Part shown: piece by piece, positions 9,659-18,900 of the stretch | Layout: each line of letters opens with the position of its first letter | How positions within the stretch are numbered: position 1 is the first letter of the stretch | Assembly: GCF_024189315.1 (NCBI RefSeq) | Contig: NZ_JAIZEO010000004.1 | Span: forward strand, 248,001 to 312,000 | DNA from: Halobacillus sp. A5 | GTDB taxonomy: Bacteria > Bacillota > Bacilli > Bacillales > Halobacillaceae | Length of the DNA: 64,000 nucleotides | Direction: 5' to 3' | Notes under the pieces: model-generated | What the model was told of the DNA's origin: nothing | The model's database searches: none | What the model saw: the letters and a program-made list of their open reading frames with translations, nothing else | Position numbers and translations under genes: made by a program

Positions 9659-12581
9659 CCGTCTCCATCCACCTTTCTACTTTTTCGATCGTTGGAATTT
9701 CATAAGGTTTGACAACTTCTCCATCTTCCATATAATCAAATTCCTCAAGCTTCCGCCTCATTTCGCGGTTAATTAGAATAACACTGTCATCCACAGAAGC
9801 ACGGGCATTTTCCCCGTCAAATACAACCTTGTTCCATACGTTACTAATCTCACGCTCGACCATATATGAATACGGTGTCTTCGGTACTTCCCTCATGTAC
9901 TCCCACTGCTCCAGAATTACGTCTTTATGCTCCTGCGGCAGCGGCAGCTGGGCAAAGGAATCCAGGTTGGCTGTATTCCACATGTACTCCGGCCCGTATA
10001 ACGTCTGCAATGTTGACGCGAACTCGGTCTGCGTATCCGTCGACATCCACCATTTCATTAATTCCCAGGAGTCGTCCTTTTTGCCGCTCTTATCAAACAT
10101 CATGGAAGCCTGGCCGGATCCCGGGGCCCAGCGTTCCACTGTGCCGTCCTCCTGTTCTATTCCAGGCTGTGGTGTAATGTCCCACAAGCCGGATATTTCA
10201 GGGGCGGCCGTCGTCAGCTCAACATACGTACTAAATGGAGCAACCCCCATCGGCAGCGTCGAATAGCGGAAATGGTTATAGAATCTTGGCACTTGAAGCG
10301 GCATGCTGTAGATGGTGCTTAAATCAGCCATATATTGTATACCTTCGAGTGCATTTTCTTCATCAATGGTCGTCCCGAGTCCATTCTCTTCATAGATCTC
10401 TCCTCCAAATTGATAAATAAATGGAGAAGTTGTTTGAAATGGCTTAAACGCTGACTCTTCTGCTAATGGGGTATAGTAATTCATTCCATACCTCTGCAGC
10501 TCGGGAAGAATATTAGTGACCTCATCCCACGTATCCGGCACAGGCACATCGAGCTCTTCCACAATATCTTTACGATAAAACTGAACAAAGAAATCCTGCG
10601 TTTCAGGAAGTGCATAGACACTATCCTCCACCGTTAAAGGAAGGAAAGCGCCCGGTGAAAACTGCTGCCCGACTTCACCGAAATCATCAAATTCTCTTAA
10701 ATCAACAGCTGATCCACGGATGGCCAGCTCATAAGGGACCCAGTTACTAATACCAAACGCTAAATCCGGCTGTGTATCGGCGGCACTGGCCAGTACCAGC
10801 TTCTGCTCATCCGGCATTAATGAATATTTCACTTTTATCCCAGTTTCTGGCGTGAAGTTCTGGTCTGTCATATTCTGCAGCAGTTCTACGTACTGCCTCG
10901 GACGGTTCACCCAGACTTCAATCGTGTCATCGTCTACATCTGAGGTGGCAAGATTATCCTCCGTAAAGGATTGGAAGAAGCCGGACACAGAATCCTTCGT
11001 CTTATCAAAAAATCCAGCCTCGGCACTCGGGAGATTTTCATCCTCCCCATGAACGTAGAAGCGGTCGAGCAGCAGCGGCTGGGCTGATAGATCCATAGAT
11101 ATATCCCCCAGTAACTGTGCGGATGAGTTAGACCCTGTAGACAGCTGAGTGAGCTTATTCGGAATTTCATCCGGATTGTCAGCTAAGTTGTCTAATTTAT
11201 CAATGGCAATTTTCATAGACGATACTTCCGTCGATTCTTCGCCGTCATTGAGCTCAAGCAAATAATCGACCTGTTCATTCAGTCTGTGCGCCCAGCCATT
11301 TAACTGGTCCTCAATATCCGGAATGTATTCCTCGATCTCCCAGTCACGTGATCCCTGTTGATTCCCTACAAGCTTACGAATCGACAGCGACAGCTCATCA
11401 ATCTCCTGCATCACTTCATCAATCGTAAATAAAACATCGGCGTGAGGAGACGGATCAGCTTTTAGGCTGACCGTATTCGTTCCTTCCTCTAAATAAAAGG
11501 AGTACGGCTCCCCCTCCTCACTGCTTAACGTTTCATTTCTCCACTCTTTGCTATAGGAAAAGGGGTATGACTGTGCCTCTTCAAATGGGACACGGTCATT
11601 AATAAGCACTTGTCGATATACAGGCGAGCGGGACTCGTTATCCTGTCTCGTTTTAAAGGACAATTGGTAAAATCCTGCTTCCTCGGCTTCTACTTCCCAA
11701 CTCACCGTCTGGCCCGGTTCACTCCAGGAATCTCCTCCTAATGTATTTAACAGCAGCTGTTCCCTGTCATACGGATTCACCGAAGGATCCTCGGTTGTTT
11801 CAGGACGGATATAGGAGCTGTTTTTCTCAGACGGATGTTCGGCTTCAATCGTCTGCAGGTCTTCTTGTTTTTCAGCGTCCGGGTAATCCTCTACATAGTC
11901 CTCGTAAGCAGGGATAGACTCTGGAGAAGTCACATGAACATCTCCTACAAGCATTTCCCCACGCAGATTACTGAGGGTAATTGTGTTAGTGCCCTCTTCT
12001 AAATGATATTGAAGCGGGCGCTTATACATATATGTAGAGTCTTCCGCTTTGACATGTGACCATTCTTCGATCGTCTCCTGATCAGGAATGATTTCATTCC
12101 CCGATCGATCCGTTTCAAAGTCTTCTGTTTCGTTCTTCCATTTACTTGGGAATTCAATTTGCCGGCTTTCTCCAAAAGGATACTCCCCGTTCACCTGGAT
12201 AGCACCCTCTATTGGCATGATCAAATCACCTTGTGGTAAATAATCAAACCCAATTTCATATAAACCTTCTTCTTCCACCTCGACTTCAACTGTTAATGAT
12301 TCTTGATTATGCCAATAGAATACGCGATCCTCATAACCCTTACTTTCTGATGAAGATAATAATTCTTCTTCATCCATATCTGTAAATGAAGAAGGGGAGA
12401 TAGTCCGCTCAAATTGAGCGGCACTATCTACACCTTGTTCCTTCCATTCGTTGAGTACGAGGCGATAACTCTGCTCTTCTATTTGCTCATTGGCTTCCGT
12501 TTCGTCCTCGCCGTTTGCCAAAACGGCGTGAGGGATGAATAACAGGGTAAACAGCGACCATATCAGCACTTTAGACTTCAT
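9651..12581 (-). CDS. Large extracellular solute-binding protein with N-terminal jelly-roll-like domains
   Basis: A 976-residue protein, more than twice the usual length of a sugar-binding protein. A signal peptide ([19 protein letters not shown]) is present, with no lipobox cysteine. Two repeats at about 80-225 and 245-400 look like carbohydrate-binding jelly rolls: each has a V-x-V-EEEG/EEAGxY core ([18 protein letters not shown] and [17 protein letters not shown]) and an LEEGTNT(I/V)(T/S)L strand. A helical linker follows (about 400-480). Residues about 560-970 are an extracellular solute-binding fold ([45 protein letters not shown]). Start ATG has GGAGG 7 nt upstream. It probably captures long glycans near the wall and hands fragments to the permeases (inference). 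Confidence 0.85.
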   Translation of the reverse strand: MKSKVLIWSLFTLLFIPHAVLANGEDETEANEQIEEQSYRLVLNEWKEQGVDSAAQFERTISPSSFTDMDEEELLSSSESKGYEDRVFYWHNQESLTVEVEVEEEGLYEIGFDYLPQGDLIMPIEGAIQVNGEYPFGESRQIEFPSKWKNETEDFETDRSGNEIIPDQETIEEWSHVKAEDSTYMYKRPLQYHLEEGTNTITLSNLRGEMLVGDVHVTSPESIPAYEDYVEDYPDAEKQEDLQTIEAEHPSEKNSSYIRPETTEDPSVNPYDREQLLLNTLGGDSWSEPGQTVSWEVEAEEAGFYQLSFKTRQDNESRSPVYRQVLINDRVPFEEAQSYPFSYSKEWRNETLSSEEGEPYSFYLEEGTNTVSLKADPSPHADVLFTIDEVMQEIDELSLSIRKLVGNQQGSRDWEIEEYIPDIEDQLNGWAHRLNEQVDYLLELNDGEESTEVSSMKIAIDKLDNLADNPDEIPNKLTQLSTGSNSSAQLLGDISMDLSAQPLLLDRFYVHGEDENLPSAEAGFFDKTKDSVSGFFQSFTEDNLATSDVDDDTIEVWVNRPRQYVELLQNMTDQNFTPETGIKVKYSLMPDEQKLVLASAADTQPDLAFGISNWVPYELAIRGSAVDLREFDDFGEVGQQFSPGAFLPLTVEDSVYALPETQDFFVQFYRKDIVEELDVPVPDTWDEVTNILPELQRYGMNYYTPLAEESAFKPFQTTSPFIYQFGGEIYEENGLGTTIDEENALEGIQYMADLSTIYSMPLQVPRFYNHFRYSTLPMGVAPFSTYVELTTAAPEISGLWDITPQPGIEQEDGTVERWAPGSGQASMMFDKSGKKDDSWELMKWWMSTDTQTEFASTLQTLYGPEYMWNTANLDSFAQLPLPQEHKDVILEQWEYMREVPKTPYSYMVEREISNVWNKVVFDGENARASVDDSVILINREMRRKLEEFDYMEDGEVVKPYEIPTIEKVERWMETDE

Positions 12582-12612
12582 GACGTTACCTCCTCAACTG
12601 ATTCCCATAACT

Positions 12613-13986
12613 TTATTCTTCACCAATCGCTTCTAACTCTTCTTCATATTTCTGATTGGCTAAATCGTTAATTTGACTTGCATAATCTTCTATATTTACC
12701 TGCCCTGATACACTGGCATCAATTAATGCACCCATCGTAGCATTAGATTCATCGCCTACTTCTACGCCTGTCGGTGCTTCCCAGCGGGCTTGTCCATAGC
12801 CTGGAGTTGTCTTATACGGCTCGATCACAGCATTCTCAATGTTGCCATAAGCTTCCTTAAGACCCGGCACGTCAACTCGCTCGAAATAAGCATCAAGTAC
12901 TTCTTCATCAGTAATTAAAGGTACGCCTGACAAGCTTACTTCTTCTTCCTCATCAGCAAGCTCCATACGTTTCATGTAGCCGTCTTTACCGAAGCCCATC
13001 CATTTTGCCAGCTTATATGCTTCTTCCGGATGTTCCGTAGAACTGGAAAGACCATAGAAGTCGTGGGTGATGACAGTTCTGTCTCCCGGAATACCAATAA
13101 AGTCCCAATCGAAGTCTGCGTTTTGCTCATATCCGCCGATGGCCCATGTTCCATCCCACCTGATGCCGATTTCATTGTTCATCCATACTTCATTGGCATC
13201 TTCTCCATTGAAGTTAGCCATTTCATCTTCAGACAGCGTGGCATAAGCATAACCATTTGTGTTTATGTTGTTAGCCAGTTCAACCCCGCTGATAAACTCA
13301 TTACTATCTAAATGGAATCCTTCATTAAAGGTGTACCAGCCCAGCTCTTCACTTGCAGCAGCCGGGTACCATTCAGGGATCGCGTTCGCTTCGTTTAAAC
13401 CAATCACACCCTGATTGACGTTGGTAATATCACTGACAGCGCTTTCGAATTCGTCAATGCTTAATCCAAGTGACGGAACATCGAGGTTAGCCTCTTCATA
13501 TAAATCCTTGTTGACGAAATAGCCAAGGATATTTTGGGAAGAAGGGACCGAATAAACACTATCACCATAAGTCACGGCTTCTTTTACTGAATCCGGCAGC
13601 ATGTCGTATTCATCATCCTCTTCAACATACTCGCTCACATCCATCATCCAGTCATTTGCCATCCCTGTCGGTACGTGAGAAAGAGCGAACACGTCCGGCA
13701 TTTCCCCGGCACTAGCTGCAGAAGCCAGAGATTCCTCCCAAGGATCACTGATCGATTCATCAATCTCAACATTGATATCCGGATTCTCCTCCATGAAGGC
13801 GTCAATCATCATCCGGTCAAGGTTGGTTTCCCCCTCCGAACCGAATGCCCAGCTGGCAATACTTATTGTTACTCCATCACCGTCTTCACTCCCGCCTGAA
13901 TCACCTTCTCCTTCTGAATCATTTGAGCATGCAGCCAGCAGGGCAAAGACTGTCAACAACGTAACGATAGAAAACCATTTTTTCAT
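12613..13986 (-). CDS. Sugar-binding lipoprotein of an ABC importer
   Basis: A 457-residue extracellular solute-binding protein (family 1 type). The start at 13986 gives MKKWFSIVTL and a lipobox LLAAC with Cys20, and has an AGAGGTGG ribosome binding site; an upstream ATG at 14028 would put 14 extra residues before the signal peptide. After a Ser/Gly/Glu-rich linker comes ISIASWAFGSEGETNLDRMM, then PDVFALSHV and IGIRWDGTWAIGG, typical of sugar-binding proteins. The Asp and Glu content is high. It belongs to the LacI-controlled locus. With the 976-residue protein there are two binding proteins for two permease pairs; the pairing is not evident from sequence. Confidence 0.9.
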   Translation of the reverse strand: MKKWFSIVTLLTVFALLAACSNDSEGEGDSGGSEDGDGVTISIASWAFGSEGETNLDRMMIDAFMEENPDINVEIDESISDPWEESLASAASAGEMPDVFALSHVPTGMANDWMMDVSEYVEEDDEYDMLPDSVKEAVTYGDSVYSVPSSQNILGYFVNKDLYEEANLDVPSLGLSIDEFESAVSDITNVNQGVIGLNEANAIPEWYPAAASEELGWYTFNEGFHLDSNEFISGVELANNINTNGYAYATLSEDEMANFNGEDANEVWMNNEIGIRWDGTWAIGGYEQNADFDWDFIGIPGDRTVITHDFYGLSSSTEHPEEAYKLAKWMGFGKDGYMKRMELADEEEEVSLSGVPLITDEEVLDAYFERVDVPGLKEAYGNIENAVIEPYKTTPGYGQARWEAPTGVEVGDESNATMGALIDASVSGQVNIEDYASQINDLANQKYEEELEAIGEE

Positions 13987-14024
13987 TACATCCACCTCTT
14001 CGATTTTTTTAGTAACCAGGGCCG

Positions 14025-16325
14025 TCAATTTGATTTTACAAAGTCAATCGTTATTTCTTTTTCTAAAGACCGCGGCAAATGAACAGTAAAGCGTCCTTCG
14101 GAGATTCTTTCGACCTTCACTCCAAAAGCTTCAACCGGCTTGTATTTAAACGTTTCAAAAATAAGTAATTCTTTAGACTGCTTTAGTTTCACTTCCACCG
14201 ATATACCCTCTCTTGATTGGTCCACATTAAACACTTCTGCTGTAGCAGAGGTGACAGTAAGGTCTTCTGTAAGCGGAATATTAACAGGAAGCATGAGCCC
14301 GCTTTTTGGGGGAACGGTAACAGCAGTTCCTTCGAACAATAGTTGATTGTGTCTTCTGACAGGAGTAACCTTTTCCACTTCATCCAAGTTGTGAAGAAAG
14401 ACAAAGTAACTTTCTGCGGTAACTTCACGTATGGAAACGTCCAATTCCTCATCTACGATAAACTCGCTGATTACACCTGCTCGTTCGGCAAGTTCGCGAA
14501 TGACATCGTATTGATGGTGAAAATTTAGTTCCATGCCGATCCCGAACATAAGCAGACGGCCTTTTCCAAGTCTCTTCTCAAAAGCAGCCACATCTTTATT
14601 CTCGTCTTCTGACCAGGCAAAGGCTCCTTCTGTTACCTCGAACGTTTCCATATACTTCGTCTGTACGCTGTCAATGTCACCGACTGTAACAAACCCCTTT
14701 CTTCTTCCATTCAACTCCACACCAATGTAATCTCTTAACAAAGTGCATTCATCATTATTGAGATCTTTAGTCGGAATCGACGGGAAAAGAATAAGCTGAC
14801 CACCGTCTTCCAAGTAATCGATTAGCTTCTGCTGTACATGGCTGTCCATCCATTTCATCGAAAACATCCACAGCGTCGGCACTTCTTCCACGTTTATCTT
14901 CCTATTATCTTGAATATTCAAGCTGTCAAAAACGATTCGATTAACTCTAAGCCCTTTGGCAACACCATTGTAGATGTTTAAATCAAGCTCAGATTGAAAC
15001 GTTTCAATTAAAGGTGAAGAAAAAAGATTACTATATTCCGTCATGTAGTAATCCGGATAGAAAGCAAAGCACGTCTGGGTCCTCTGCTTCGCATTTGATA
15101 GTGGTTTTTCATAGGTACGGTACATCCGCCCTAAATGCTGGATCACTTGAAAATGGGGCTTCTTTTCTCCGGAAGCGCTTAATGGTGCCTGCCACTCATG
15201 CCTCCTGCCGTTTAACCCAATGTTTTCGTAATTCTCGCCGCCGACAAACATGTAATAGTTCACAGCATTCATGCCATTGGCAAAACAAAGGCGGGTTGTC
15301 AGATCAAATGTACTCGGCTGCAGCCTCGGTTTGTCCGATGCCGAACCTCCCTGGAATTCCGCCGAAAACAACGGCTGATCCGGAGATTGGATCGCTTTTG
15401 TAAACGAATTAGCGAGGACAATATCAACGTAGTTATCGAATTCAATATTCCCAATGTAATAGTCTCCTGCCACCAGCGTGTTCTCAAGCTTCGCTGCTTC
15501 AATCAGCTGGGCAGCGCCAATTGGGTAGCGCGTTCCTCTTTTTAAAAAGTCAATCGTATGAAATCCATGAATATTAATAATGAAAGGAACCGATATGCCT
15601 TCCTCATGAGCCAGCATCTTTAAATGCTCCAGGTACACTTTGTAATGCTCGCGCATAAACAGGTAATACTCTTTTTTTATAACCTCAGCCTGTTGATCTC
15701 CCGGGTGCTCCCTCATATACGCAAAGGGTGCATCGATTTGGTTATCTTTTTCTTTTAAGTATTGTTCAAATTGCTGCTTCGTCACTTCATTATAATCACC
15801 CTCGTTCGTCACCCAGTGAAACATTCCTTCTTCATTATCGAGCTGAAACATAATGACAGGACCGCCATGCTTAATTTGAAACGGCTCAATTACAGAACAA
15901 ACCGAGTGATACCACCTTTCCACTTTTTCTAAAAACGCCGGGTGCATGTAACTGACGACTCGTGTCGGGTGGCCGTCCCCCTTCTCCGTGTAGGCCAGCG
16001 CCTCAGGGTAATGGTCGATAAACCATGTCGGAACTCCGTGATCCACAATTTCTGCCATAACGTAAGGACCGGGGCGGACCAGACAGTACATCCCTTCATC
16101 CGCCAGCAGCTGAAGAAAGCTTTGAAAATCACGCTCAGCTCTCGTCTCCCCTGTCAAATCGATGGCCCCCTCTTCGTATTCATGAAAGATCCATGGCACA
16201 TAGGTGCTGACCATATTAACCCCCGCTTCCTTAACCTGACGGACACGATCCAGCCAATCCTCCTTTGGAATTCGAAAATAATGAAGCTCCGCACCAAAAA
16301 CGATCGTTTCTGTACCATTGATCAT
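14025..16325 (-). CDS. GH35-type glycoside hydrolase (beta-galactosidase family)
   Basis: A cytoplasmic enzyme of about 770 residues with no signal peptide. The N-terminal barrel starts GAELHYFRIPKEDW and has clan GH-A catalytic residues: N164-E165 in QLDNEEG as acid/base and E323 in SAEFQGG as likely nucleophile (numbering from the ATG at 16325). The C-terminal 200 residues are beta-rich. It probably removes non-reducing beta-linked sugars from imported oligosaccharides before the GH94 step; the substrate is unknown. The ATG at 16325 is the first ordinary start codon. However, the only good ribosome binding site points to an ATT at 16349, which would add IKVKDEKI, an N-terminus that looks native to the family. 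A LacI operator lies within the gene at 14993-15008. Confidence 0.85.
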   Translation of the reverse strand: MINGTETIVFGAELHYFRIPKEDWLDRVRQVKEAGVNMVSTYVPWIFHEYEEGAIDLTGETRAERDFQSFLQLLADEGMYCLVRPGPYVMAEIVDHGVPTWFIDHYPEALAYTEKGDGHPTRVVSYMHPAFLEKVERWYHSVCSVIEPFQIKHGGPVIMFQLDNEEGMFHWVTNEGDYNEVTKQQFEQYLKEKDNQIDAPFAYMREHPGDQQAEVIKKEYYLFMREHYKVYLEHLKMLAHEEGISVPFIINIHGFHTIDFLKRGTRYPIGAAQLIEAAKLENTLVAGDYYIGNIEFDNYVDIVLANSFTKAIQSPDQPLFSAEFQGGSASDKPRLQPSTFDLTTRLCFANGMNAVNYYMFVGGENYENIGLNGRRHEWQAPLSASGEKKPHFQVIQHLGRMYRTYEKPLSNAKQRTQTCFAFYPDYYMTEYSNLFSSPLIETFQSELDLNIYNGVAKGLRVNRIVFDSLNIQDNRKINVEEVPTLWMFSMKWMDSHVQQKLIDYLEDGGQLILFPSIPTKDLNNDECTLLRDYIGVELNGRRKGFVTVGDIDSVQTKYMETFEVTEGAFAWSEDENKDVAAFEKRLGKGRLLMFGIGMELNFHHQYDVIRELAERAGVISEFIVDEELDVSIREVTAESYFVFLHNLDEVEKVTPVRRHNQLLFEGTAVTVPPKSGLMLPVNIPLTEDLTVTSATAEVFNVDQSREGISVEVKLKQSKELLIFETFKYKPVEAFGVKVERISEGRFTVHLPRSLEKEITIDFVKSN
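14993..15008. promoter_or_regulatory. LacI-family operator inside the GH35 coding sequence
   Basis: The 16-bp palindrome ATTGAAACGTTTCAAT is identical to the operator at 17375-17390. It encodes I-E-T-F-Q in the GH35 frame and lies 2382 bp from the promoter operator. Such a long perfect match is not expected by chance. It could serve as an auxiliary site for looping or as a roadblock. A one-mismatch half-like site (TTTAAACGTTTCAA) is also present at 14145-14158. Confidence 0.7.
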
Positions 16326-16365
16326 GATCTTCTCATCTTTTACTTTAATCGTTCACACCTCCTTT

Positions 16366-17334
16366 CTAGCTTGATTGACGCGGAATAAACTCAATAGGTA
16401 TCTCCGCTTCATCGATTCCTTCTTTCTTTTGCAGCATAGCGAATAAAGCTTCAGCTGCCGTCTGTCCCCATTGCTTTTTTTGAACGCGGACCGTCGTCAA
16501 AGCCGGCTGCACGTATCTCGATAAGTCAATGTCATCAAATCCGACAAACGCAATATCGTCAGGAACCTTTAAACCTGTCTGCTGAGAAGCTTTGATCGCT
16601 CCCATCGCCATTTCATCGTTCGCAGATACAAAGGCCGTCGGATAATTCTCGTTCTCCTCTAAAAACTTAGCCATGCAGAGTAATCCACTAATTTCCGTAA
16701 AGTCCGCTCGAATTAAATCCGTCTCCTTAAAGGGAAGATCATGTTTCGAAAGAGATTCCCGGAACCCTTCCAAGCGGCTTTCCCCGTCGAACGATTCCCT
16801 GGAACCAGCAATGAAACCAATCCGCTTGTGTCCCTGTTCCACCAGATGGCTCACTGTGTAGTCCATGCCGTGCTTATTCGGCAGCAAAACCTCCTTCACA
16901 TGAGGATTCTCTAATTCACGATCGAGAACTACAATCGGAAACTTCTCACTGGCCAGACTGTCCAATAATTCATTGCTGATATGGTAATTGAGGATAATGG
17001 CTCCATCCACATACCGCTCCACCAGCAACCGGTGCTTGTCATCTGAAGCACAGACGACCATCTCATACCCTCTCTTGATCACTGCAACCTGAATGCCTTC
17101 CAACAGTTCATTAAAGAACGGACCCGTAAACCCACTTAAGAAGAGGCCTATGATGTTTGTTTTATTTTTCTTCAGGTTTTTGGCATTTCCATTTGGTCGA
17201 TAGCCAATCTCCTTAGCCGCCAGCAGCACCTTTTCCTTTGTCTGCTTCGTAATCAGATCACTCCCATTCATGACATAGGATGCCGTGGCTACACTAACAT
17301 TTGCTTTTTTTGCAACATCTTTTAACGTGGACAA
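16366..17334 (-). CDS. LacI-family transcriptional repressor of the glycan locus
   Basis: A 322-residue LacI/GalR-type regulator. The helix-turn-helix and hinge are at residues 1-60 (TLKDVAKKANVSVATASYVMNG, partly shown as LKDVAKKANVSVATAS). The effector domain follows, with IIGLFLSGFTGPFF, FVSANDEMAMGAIKA and VGFDDIDLSRY. The start is TTG at 17334, with GAGGG 6 nt upstream. It is the first gene of the minus-strand locus and is autoregulated: its operator overlaps the start point. The GH35 gene begins 16-40 bp after its stop. The effector is probably a glycan breakdown product (inference). Confidence 0.92.
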   Translation of the reverse strand: MSTLKDVAKKANVSVATASYVMNGSDLITKQTKEKVLLAAKEIGYRPNGNAKNLKKNKTNIIGLFLSGFTGPFFNELLEGIQVAVIKRGYEMVVCASDDKHRLLVERYVDGAIILNYHISNELLDSLASEKFPIVVLDRELENPHVKEVLLPNKHGMDYTVSHLVEQGHKRIGFIAGSRESFDGESRLEGFRESLSKHDLPFKETDLIRADFTEISGLLCMAKFLEENENYPTAFVSANDEMAMGAIKASQQTGLKVPDDIAFVGFDDIDLSRYVQPALTTVRVQKKQWGQTAAEALFAMLQKKEGIDEAEIPIEFIPRQSS

Positions 17335-17374
17335 GCTTTTCCCTCTTCTCTTAACTTACGGATGAAATCAATTT

Positions 17375-17390
17375 ATTGAAACGTTTCAAT
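17375..17390. promoter_or_regulatory. LacI-family operator at the locus promoter
   Basis: Perfect 16-bp palindrome ATTGAAACGTTTCAAT with the central CG typical of LacI/GalR operators. It covers the expected start point (about 17388) of the promoter at 17395-17423 and lies 40 bp upstream of the repressor start codon. Binding should block transcription of the whole locus. Confidence 0.85.
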
Positions 17391-17394
17391 AAGA

Positions 17395-17423
17395 ATTGTA
17401 TCGAATTTTGAAAGCGATTACAA
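17395..17423 (-). promoter_or_regulatory. Sigma-A promoter of the glycan locus
   Basis: Read on the minus strand: -35 TTGTAA (17423-17418), 17-bp spacer, -10 TACAAT (17400-17395). The spacing is optimal. The -35 is overlapped by a cre site and the start point by the LacI operator, so the region combines specific and catabolite control. Confidence 0.7.
17409..17422. promoter_or_regulatory. CcpA cre site
   Basis: TGAAAGCGATTACA fits the cre consensus TGWAANCGNTNWCA at every position. It covers the -35 of the locus promoter, the usual place for CcpA repression. Good carbon sources should therefore shut the locus off. Confidence 0.7.
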
Positions 17424-17728
17424 TATATTTTTCAGAAATTTATAAAAACTAGTGATTTGGTTGTGTGAGTAGAGATCACGTATTTGACTGTAATTTTATC
17501 TTTAATAAAGATGACCTGTTTTTTTATGGTTAAAATGTACTATAAAAATTAATTGGTCTGGTGTTACGTTTCTATGAATGACAAACCTTTTATAACCTTA
17601 TAAACCGATGGCGAAATAGCGTATATGATAAAATAAATATATATAATATGTGAAGCAATTCAATCGAACTATCAAAGCAGATTAATATAGTAATGTTACT
17701 AAATTTATTGAATAGGAGATGGTATGAC
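17424..17728. other. AT-rich intergenic region between divergent units
   Basis: This is the upstream side of the divergent pair formed by the lacI locus (minus) and the kinase-like gene (plus). It is strongly AT-rich and should hold the promoter of the plus-strand gene. Only the AGGAGA ribosome binding site at 17714-17719 is clear. Short frames here are not supported. Confidence 0.4.
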
Positions 17729-18205
17729 ATGGCAACCCTCCACTTAATGGTGGGCCTCCCTTGCAGTGGTAAAACTACTCTTGCTCGCAAACTTGAAACA
17801 AAACACTCTGCACTTCGCCTTACCCCCGATGACTGGCATGCGGGTTTAGGTCATCATTATGGGTATAACATGACTGAATCGGACGAATCATTACACAATG
17901 TCAGACACGATGCAGTTGAATCTCTTATGTGGAAGGTTGCAGCTAGAGTTTTAGTTCTTGGCGTTGATGTCATTTTGGATTTTGGGTTATGGAGCAGAAA
18001 GGAACGAGAAGAGCTTCGTTGTCGTGCTGAGGAACTAGGGGCCGACATTAAAATTCATTTTATGGATGTACCAGAAAAGGTGCTATTTGAACGTTTAAGG
18101 AATAGAAATGCTCACAAACCAGATGAAAGTTTTGTTATACCCGAAGCTAAACTTAAGGAGTGGATACAAACCTTCGAACCACCTTTACCAGAGGAACTTG
18201 CATAA
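17729..18205 (+). CDS. P-loop ATP-binding protein, small kinase-like
   Basis: A 158-residue protein with a Walker A motif GLPCSGKTT at residues 8-16. It begins MATLHLMVGLPCSGKTT, has a conserved-looking LTPDDWH after strand 2, DVILDFGLWSRKERE, and a RLRNRN segment typical of a nucleotide-kinase lid. The architecture resembles zeta-toxin or chloramphenicol-phosphotransferase-like AAA_33 kinases that phosphorylate small molecules. ATG 17729 was preferred to an upstream ATG (17693) because AGGAGA lies 9 nt before it. It stands alone on the plus strand and ends in a convergent terminator. The substrate cannot be told. Confidence 0.75.
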   Translation: MATLHLMVGLPCSGKTTLARKLETKHSALRLTPDDWHAGLGHHYGYNMTESDESLHNVRHDAVESLMWKVAARVLVLGVDVILDFGLWSRKEREELRCRAEELGADIKIHFMDVPEKVLFERLRNRNAHKPDESFVIPEAKLKEWIQTFEPPLPEELA

Positions 18206-18251
18206 AACGGGTAAAGGCAGCTTTAGCTTCACGAGACAATTTAAGAAACCG

Positions 18252-18279
18252 ACCGCTTGAACAATAAAATCCAAGCGGT
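18252..18279. terminator. Bidirectional terminator between convergent genes
   Basis: An 8-bp stem ACCGCTTG/CAAGCGGT with a 12-nt loop lies between the plus-strand kinase-like gene and the minus-strand hypothetical gene. The T-run is weak on both sides. Confidence 0.6.
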
Positions 18280-18285
18280 TTACCT

Positions 18286-18792
18286 TTATCCTCCTTTTAC
18301 CCAATGAGCGAAGAAGTTCCAGTCACAAATAGAACCGTCCTCGTTTAGAACACCTAAGTAAACTCCGTCGCCTTTCCCCACCTGCCAGATGGCTTGAGCT
18401 GAGTTTTCTTTTTCAGTAACTTCATTATCAAATATGTATTCAAAAAATTTTTGTTTACCAGCACCAAAAGTTTCAGCAGCATACGCAACTAAATAAATAT
18501 CGATACAGTTCGCCCCTAGTTGAGCTGGGTCCGTCTGTAAAACATGATTTTTAACTAATTCAATTCTTTCTTCAGAAGACGCTGACAAAGCTTCTTCTTT
18601 AATAGTAGCTAGATGATACGCAGCATAGCTTCGTTTATCCCAAGGCTTTAATCGGCTTACTTCTCCGTCTACCTCCTCCAGCTTTATCAGCATATTTCTC
18701 AAATTACTTACTGTTGGTATAACGTTTTCGCGAAGACTTCTTCCTCTTAAATGATTCGGCAGTAATATGGACGACGTATTATTGATAAACAT
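18286..18792 (-). CDS. Hypothetical protein, 168 residues
   Basis: Not recognised. The protein is soluble with no signal peptide and mixed alpha/beta character. It begins MFINNTSSILLPNHL, has a helical middle (RSYAAYHLATIKEEAL, RIELVKNHVL) and a Trp/Asp-rich end (GDGVYLGVLNEDG, CDWNFFAHWVKGG). It has a weak GGAGAG ribosome binding site and lies divergent from the next gene. Codon use is like the neighbours. A role cannot be assigned. Confidence 0.65.
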   Translation of the reverse strand: MFINNTSSILLPNHLRGRSLRENVIPTVSNLRNMLIKLEEVDGEVSRLKPWDKRSYAAYHLATIKEEALSASSEERIELVKNHVLQTDPAQLGANCIDIYLVAYAAETFGAGKQKFFEYIFDNEVTEKENSAQAIWQVGKGDGVYLGVLNEDGSICDWNFFAHWVKGG

Positions 18793-18900
18793 AGTAAACT
18801 CTCCTTTATGAATGATATATAAAGAGAATACTAAACTTTTAAAGGATTTTCATAACCACTGTGGAAGTTATTAGTAATAGAAATAATGAGGAGGTTAAAG

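Noticed and set aside
12613-14028. Start of the lipoprotein gene at 14028
   Set aside because: The 14 added residues precede a normal signal peptide and no ribosome binding site lies before 14028, while AGAGGTGG lies before 13986.
14145-14158. TTTAAACGTTTCAA as a fourth LacI operator
   Set aside because: One arm has a mismatch in a core position and the site lies in coding DNA; kept only as a note because exact copies exist elsewhere.
17590-17790. Minus-strand frame of 66 codons over the intergenic region
   Set aside because: It overlaps the start of the kinase-like gene on the other strand, is AT-rich and lacks any ribosome binding site.
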